Source of the DNA: Monosporascus cannonballus
Taxonomy: Eukaryota; Ascomycota; Sordariomycetes; Xylariales
Direction: 5' to 3'
DNA: 64,000 nucleotides
Assembly (NCBI GenBank): GCA_004154925.1
Contig: QJNS01000107.1
Span: 62,001 to 126,000 of the forward strand
Under the pieces are notes generated by a model that saw only the letters and a program-made list of their open reading frames with translations, did not search any database and was not told where the DNA came from. Shown here in pieces: positions 60,937 through 64,000 of the stretch. The stretch's first letter is position 1. Each line of letters begins with the position of its first letter. A program made the translations under genes and the position numbers.

Positions 60937-63475
60937 AATTATGGTAAATATTTTTTTAAATTTAATGCGTTATGGCCGTTTGCGTTCGCGTAACGCGCAT
61001 AATATGTATAAAGGCCGCCGCTGCCGCCGTTATTGCTGCAAACGCTGCGGCTAACGCCAAACGTAAATAGGACGTTCTTACTTCGCCCGCGTCCGCGCCT
61101 GTTATTGCGTTTGCGACGCTCGTAATGCCCGTAACGCCCGTTCGCCCGCCCTGCCAGCGTCCCGCGTATAAAACGCGCCGTTTCGAACCTTATTTTGGTT
61201 GTTTACGTTCTGCGTTTGCTGGCCGTTTTAACGGTACGTATTATAACGCCGCCGTAGACAATTATTATTAGCGCTACGTTTCCGGGCATATTTATATACT
61301 AGTATATATATTTTCCTATTTCTTAAAAGTTTTTTTTATTAATTATTAATTATAACTTTATTATCGTTTATATTATTATAATACGCTTTATAAAAACGTT
61401 TAAAAATAACGCCTTTTGCCGTATATATTTTTTTTATTTTCGTTTTTATATTTTGGAAAAAATATTAATTAAAATTATAAAAGGTAAATTGTTTTCATAC
61501 GGTTATTTATATATTTTTTGAAAAGCAGGAAGAAAAATAAAAAAATACAAATATATTTATTATTATAATACCTGCCGGTATTACGGCGCCTGCCGGTAAT
61601 ATATTTGTTATACCTACGTAAATATTTATTTTAATTAAGTAAACTTTTAATTTGTTTTTATTATAAATGCAGTAATAATAATAATAATAATTTCTTTAAT
61701 TTCTTTTTTAAAAGTAAAAGAAAGTTTGCTCCGAAAACGTTAGGCCTAATAAAATATTACGTATTTTATTTGTTTTTGCGGTTTTTCAATTATATTTGCC
61801 GTAAGTTTTGCGAATTAAGAAATAATTTAAAATATTCGAATTATTATTTAAATTTTTTTTATTAATTTGTTAATAAATATTTAAATTATAAGTAAATAAA
61901 TTACGTTAAACGATTTACGAATTTATTTTTAACGTAATTATATATTTTATATATCGATATAACGTAATTAGATATTAATTTTTTCGTTTTTTATTATAAA
62001 TTTAAATATTTATTAATTATTATAAAAATGTTTAAATTTAACCTAATATTAATTTTAAATTCTGAAATAAACGTTTAAAAATTATATTTTTTAATTATAT
62101 ATTTTAATACGAATAATTTAATTTTTATTATAAATATTATTACCGTTATTTAATAAATTATTTTTTATATAACTAATTTTCTAAAAAAACATTATTATAT
62201 AACTTTGGGAAAATTATTACGTTTTAAAATTATTAATAAATAATACGTTTTTTATAACTAATAATATTTAAATTTCCGTATTTTTACCCCTCTATATAAT
62301 TATTAAAAAACATATATAATAAAAATAACGGTTTATTTTATTAATTATTTTAATATGTGTATTAAACTGATTAATTACAAATTTTAATAATATAAACATT
62401 ACGTAATATACGTTTAAATAAATTATTATTATTATATATAAAATGAAACCTATACGTTTTTAATAATTTTTAACTTATATTTTAAATATTATTCCTGTAT
62501 TAAAAATAATTTTTTTTAATTTTTAAAAGAATTAATAATACGTAAACGTTTTTTATATACCTAAAATAAATAATAATTTTGTTAATATAAAATTTATAAA
62601 CCAAGAAAAAAAATTAATTTATTTCGCTTTAACTTTTAATTTTATATATTTTTTTATTTTTAAAAAATAACTTATTAACTTAACGTTAATTCTTTCAGCG
62701 GTAAAAAAATAATATATTATTAATAAAAAATATAACAACGAACGTACGTTATTTATTATAAAACATATACGGCTTTTTTAAGAATATAATAAACCTTTAT
62801 TTTCGTAAAATAAAAAAATTTCCCGATATTACTATAAAAACTAAATCTTTAAATTTATATAACGTTTGCTCGAATTTTACGTATATTCCGTTTTTTTAAA
62901 ATTATCGGGGATAAAATAAATTATTTTGACTTATTTCTTACGAAAAACGTTTAAAAAAGTTATTTCGACATCGAATTAACGAATTTTAAGGTTAAATTTA
63001 ATAATTATAACTATAATTATTTTAAAAGATTTAACTATAAACATAATAACATAAATACTAATAAATAAATCGGTTTTCTAAAAATCGTTACGTACGTAAA
63101 TACGTAATTTGCAACATTCTAGCTAATTATTTTTATCGAACTTATATATAAAAACTTATTTTAAAAAAATTCATTTGGATTTAATTTATATAATCGGTAT
63201 TTTTTTCCATATTCCGCGTTCCGTAAACGCTTTAATTATTTTTTAATATTTTCTTTAAAAATTTATTTTAAAGGATATTTTTTAACATTTTTTCAACATT
63301 TGGGCGGCTTAATTAATTAATTCTTATGGATTTTAAATTTGCTAAATATTACGCCCAGTGTTTTAACGTTTTTTTTGCAATACTTTTATTACGATTATTA
63401 TATAAAAAATATAAAATTTTTCGTATTCTTATTTTATTACGTATTATAATAATAAAAATAAATAAATAATTTTTT
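60424..63475. other. second RIP-mutated AT-rich block
   Basis: From about 60,530 the sequence becomes extremely AT-rich with CpA depletion. An inverted repeat CCGGAA/TTCCGG lies near 60492-60511, just before the change. A segment at about 60961-61270 is CpG-dense yet CpA-poor. No protein family could be read. No terminal repeat of an element was found, and the block runs past the window end. Confidence 0.6.
60904..60936. repeat. ATT microsatellite
   Basis: An uninterrupted ATT trinucleotide run inside the AT-rich block. Confidence 0.85.
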
Positions 63476-64000
63476 TCAATTTAGATTTAAAGCTAAATAT
63501 ATTTTATTATTTTCGTAAATTACAATAATATTTACCGAATAAACGTTACCGTTTTTAATATTATTAAAATTTTCTTATTTTCGTAATTTTTTACTTTTGC
63601 GAATAAATACTTACAATTATTTCTCTTTACTTTTTTTAAATATGGGAATATAAAAAATAAAATTTTTCTAATTACCGGAACTTTTTTTATTTATTAAAAT
63701 CTCGAACCTAACATTACGTATATACAAATAAGTTAATTTACCTATGGTTTCCGTTAAATGCATTTTTCGGAAAACTTTTTCCGTATTATTTTTCTTATAG
63801 TAAACCTGCGGATATTCCGCGGACTTTATATTTTTAATAACTAACTAAGCCTCGGTTTTAGCAAGCAGCTAAGCCTTGTTCTTTTAAGCGTTTCGCTAAA
63901 CCTCATTTTCTGAATCAAAAATATTTTTAAGGGTTAGAAATTTACGATTAATTCCAGTTTTACCCGCAAACTTTTTCACCTTTAAATTTTAACCCCCTAA
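63476..64000 (-). pseudogene. RIP-degraded coding relic, partial, unrecognised
   Basis: On the minus strand one frame stays protein-like for about 175 codons from the window edge to a TGA at 63478-63476. Within it every internal stop is TAA or TAG, none TGA, and several fall where Gln would fit (for example NA-stop-KNKA-stop-LLAKTEA-stop-LV), as C-to-T changes of CAA/CAG produce. Readable stretches are SAEYPQVYYKKNNTEKVF, RKMHLTETIGKLTYLYIRNV and NIKNGNVYSVNIIVIYEN. The first part looks like a coiled coil. I do not recognise the family; it is probably part of a transposon protein. It is truncated by the window. Confidence 0.45.

Noticed and set aside
1..64000. tRNA genes, rRNA genes and CRISPR arrays
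   Set aside because: Scanning for T-loop-like GGTTCGA motifs with pairable arms and for regularly spaced repeats gave no credible candidate.

Overview
The window looks like nuclear DNA of a filamentous ascomycete (Pezizomycotina; class not resolved). Genes carry short introns with GTAAGT-like donors and CTAAC-like branch sites. Most of the window has ordinary base composition, but two blocks (9,246-25,579 and about 60,530 to the right edge) are extremely AT-rich. In them cytosine survives mainly in CpG and CpA is depleted, as repeat-induced point mutation (RIP) leaves behind.

Layout. 0-9.2 kb: an unrecognised single-exon gene, an intact eight-exon MFS sugar transporter and a DJ-1/PfpI-family gene. 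9.25-25.58 kb: one 16.3-kb insertion bounded by 11-bp terminal inverted repeats and an exact 8-bp target duplication (hAT-like). It is filled with nested relics: two short solo LTRs, a pogo/Fot1-type transposase on the minus strand, and a complete-length Ty3/Gypsy chromodomain retroelement (17,281-22,844) inserted in that transposase. 25.6-41 kb: sparse genes. These are a 14-cysteine small secreted protein next to the insertion, MCP1 (mitochondrial outer-membrane lipid homeostasis), a U1-like C2H2 zinc-finger protein, a secreted GDSL esterase of the CE16 type and a small basic nuclear-type protein. 41-51.2 kb: two adjacent minus-strand genes for very large disordered proteins. 53.2-57.4 kb: SED5 (Golgi syntaxin) and an aldo-keto reductase. 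57.97-60.42 kb: a NACHT/STAND (fungal NLR-like) gene with a frameshift and no C-terminal repeats, lying against the second RIP block. That block ends, at the window edge, with an unrecognised minus-strand coding relic of about 175 codons.

The genes do not form one pathway; housekeeping genes (SED5, MCP1) sit beside accessory ones (secreted Cys-rich protein, NLR-like gene, transporter, esterase). The accessory genes nearest the RIP blocks are the small secreted protein and the broken NLR-like gene. No tRNA, rRNA, CRISPR array or biosynthetic cluster was seen. Exon boundaries were set by hand from splice signals, phase and recognised family motifs; no similarity search was run, so family names rest on motif recognition.
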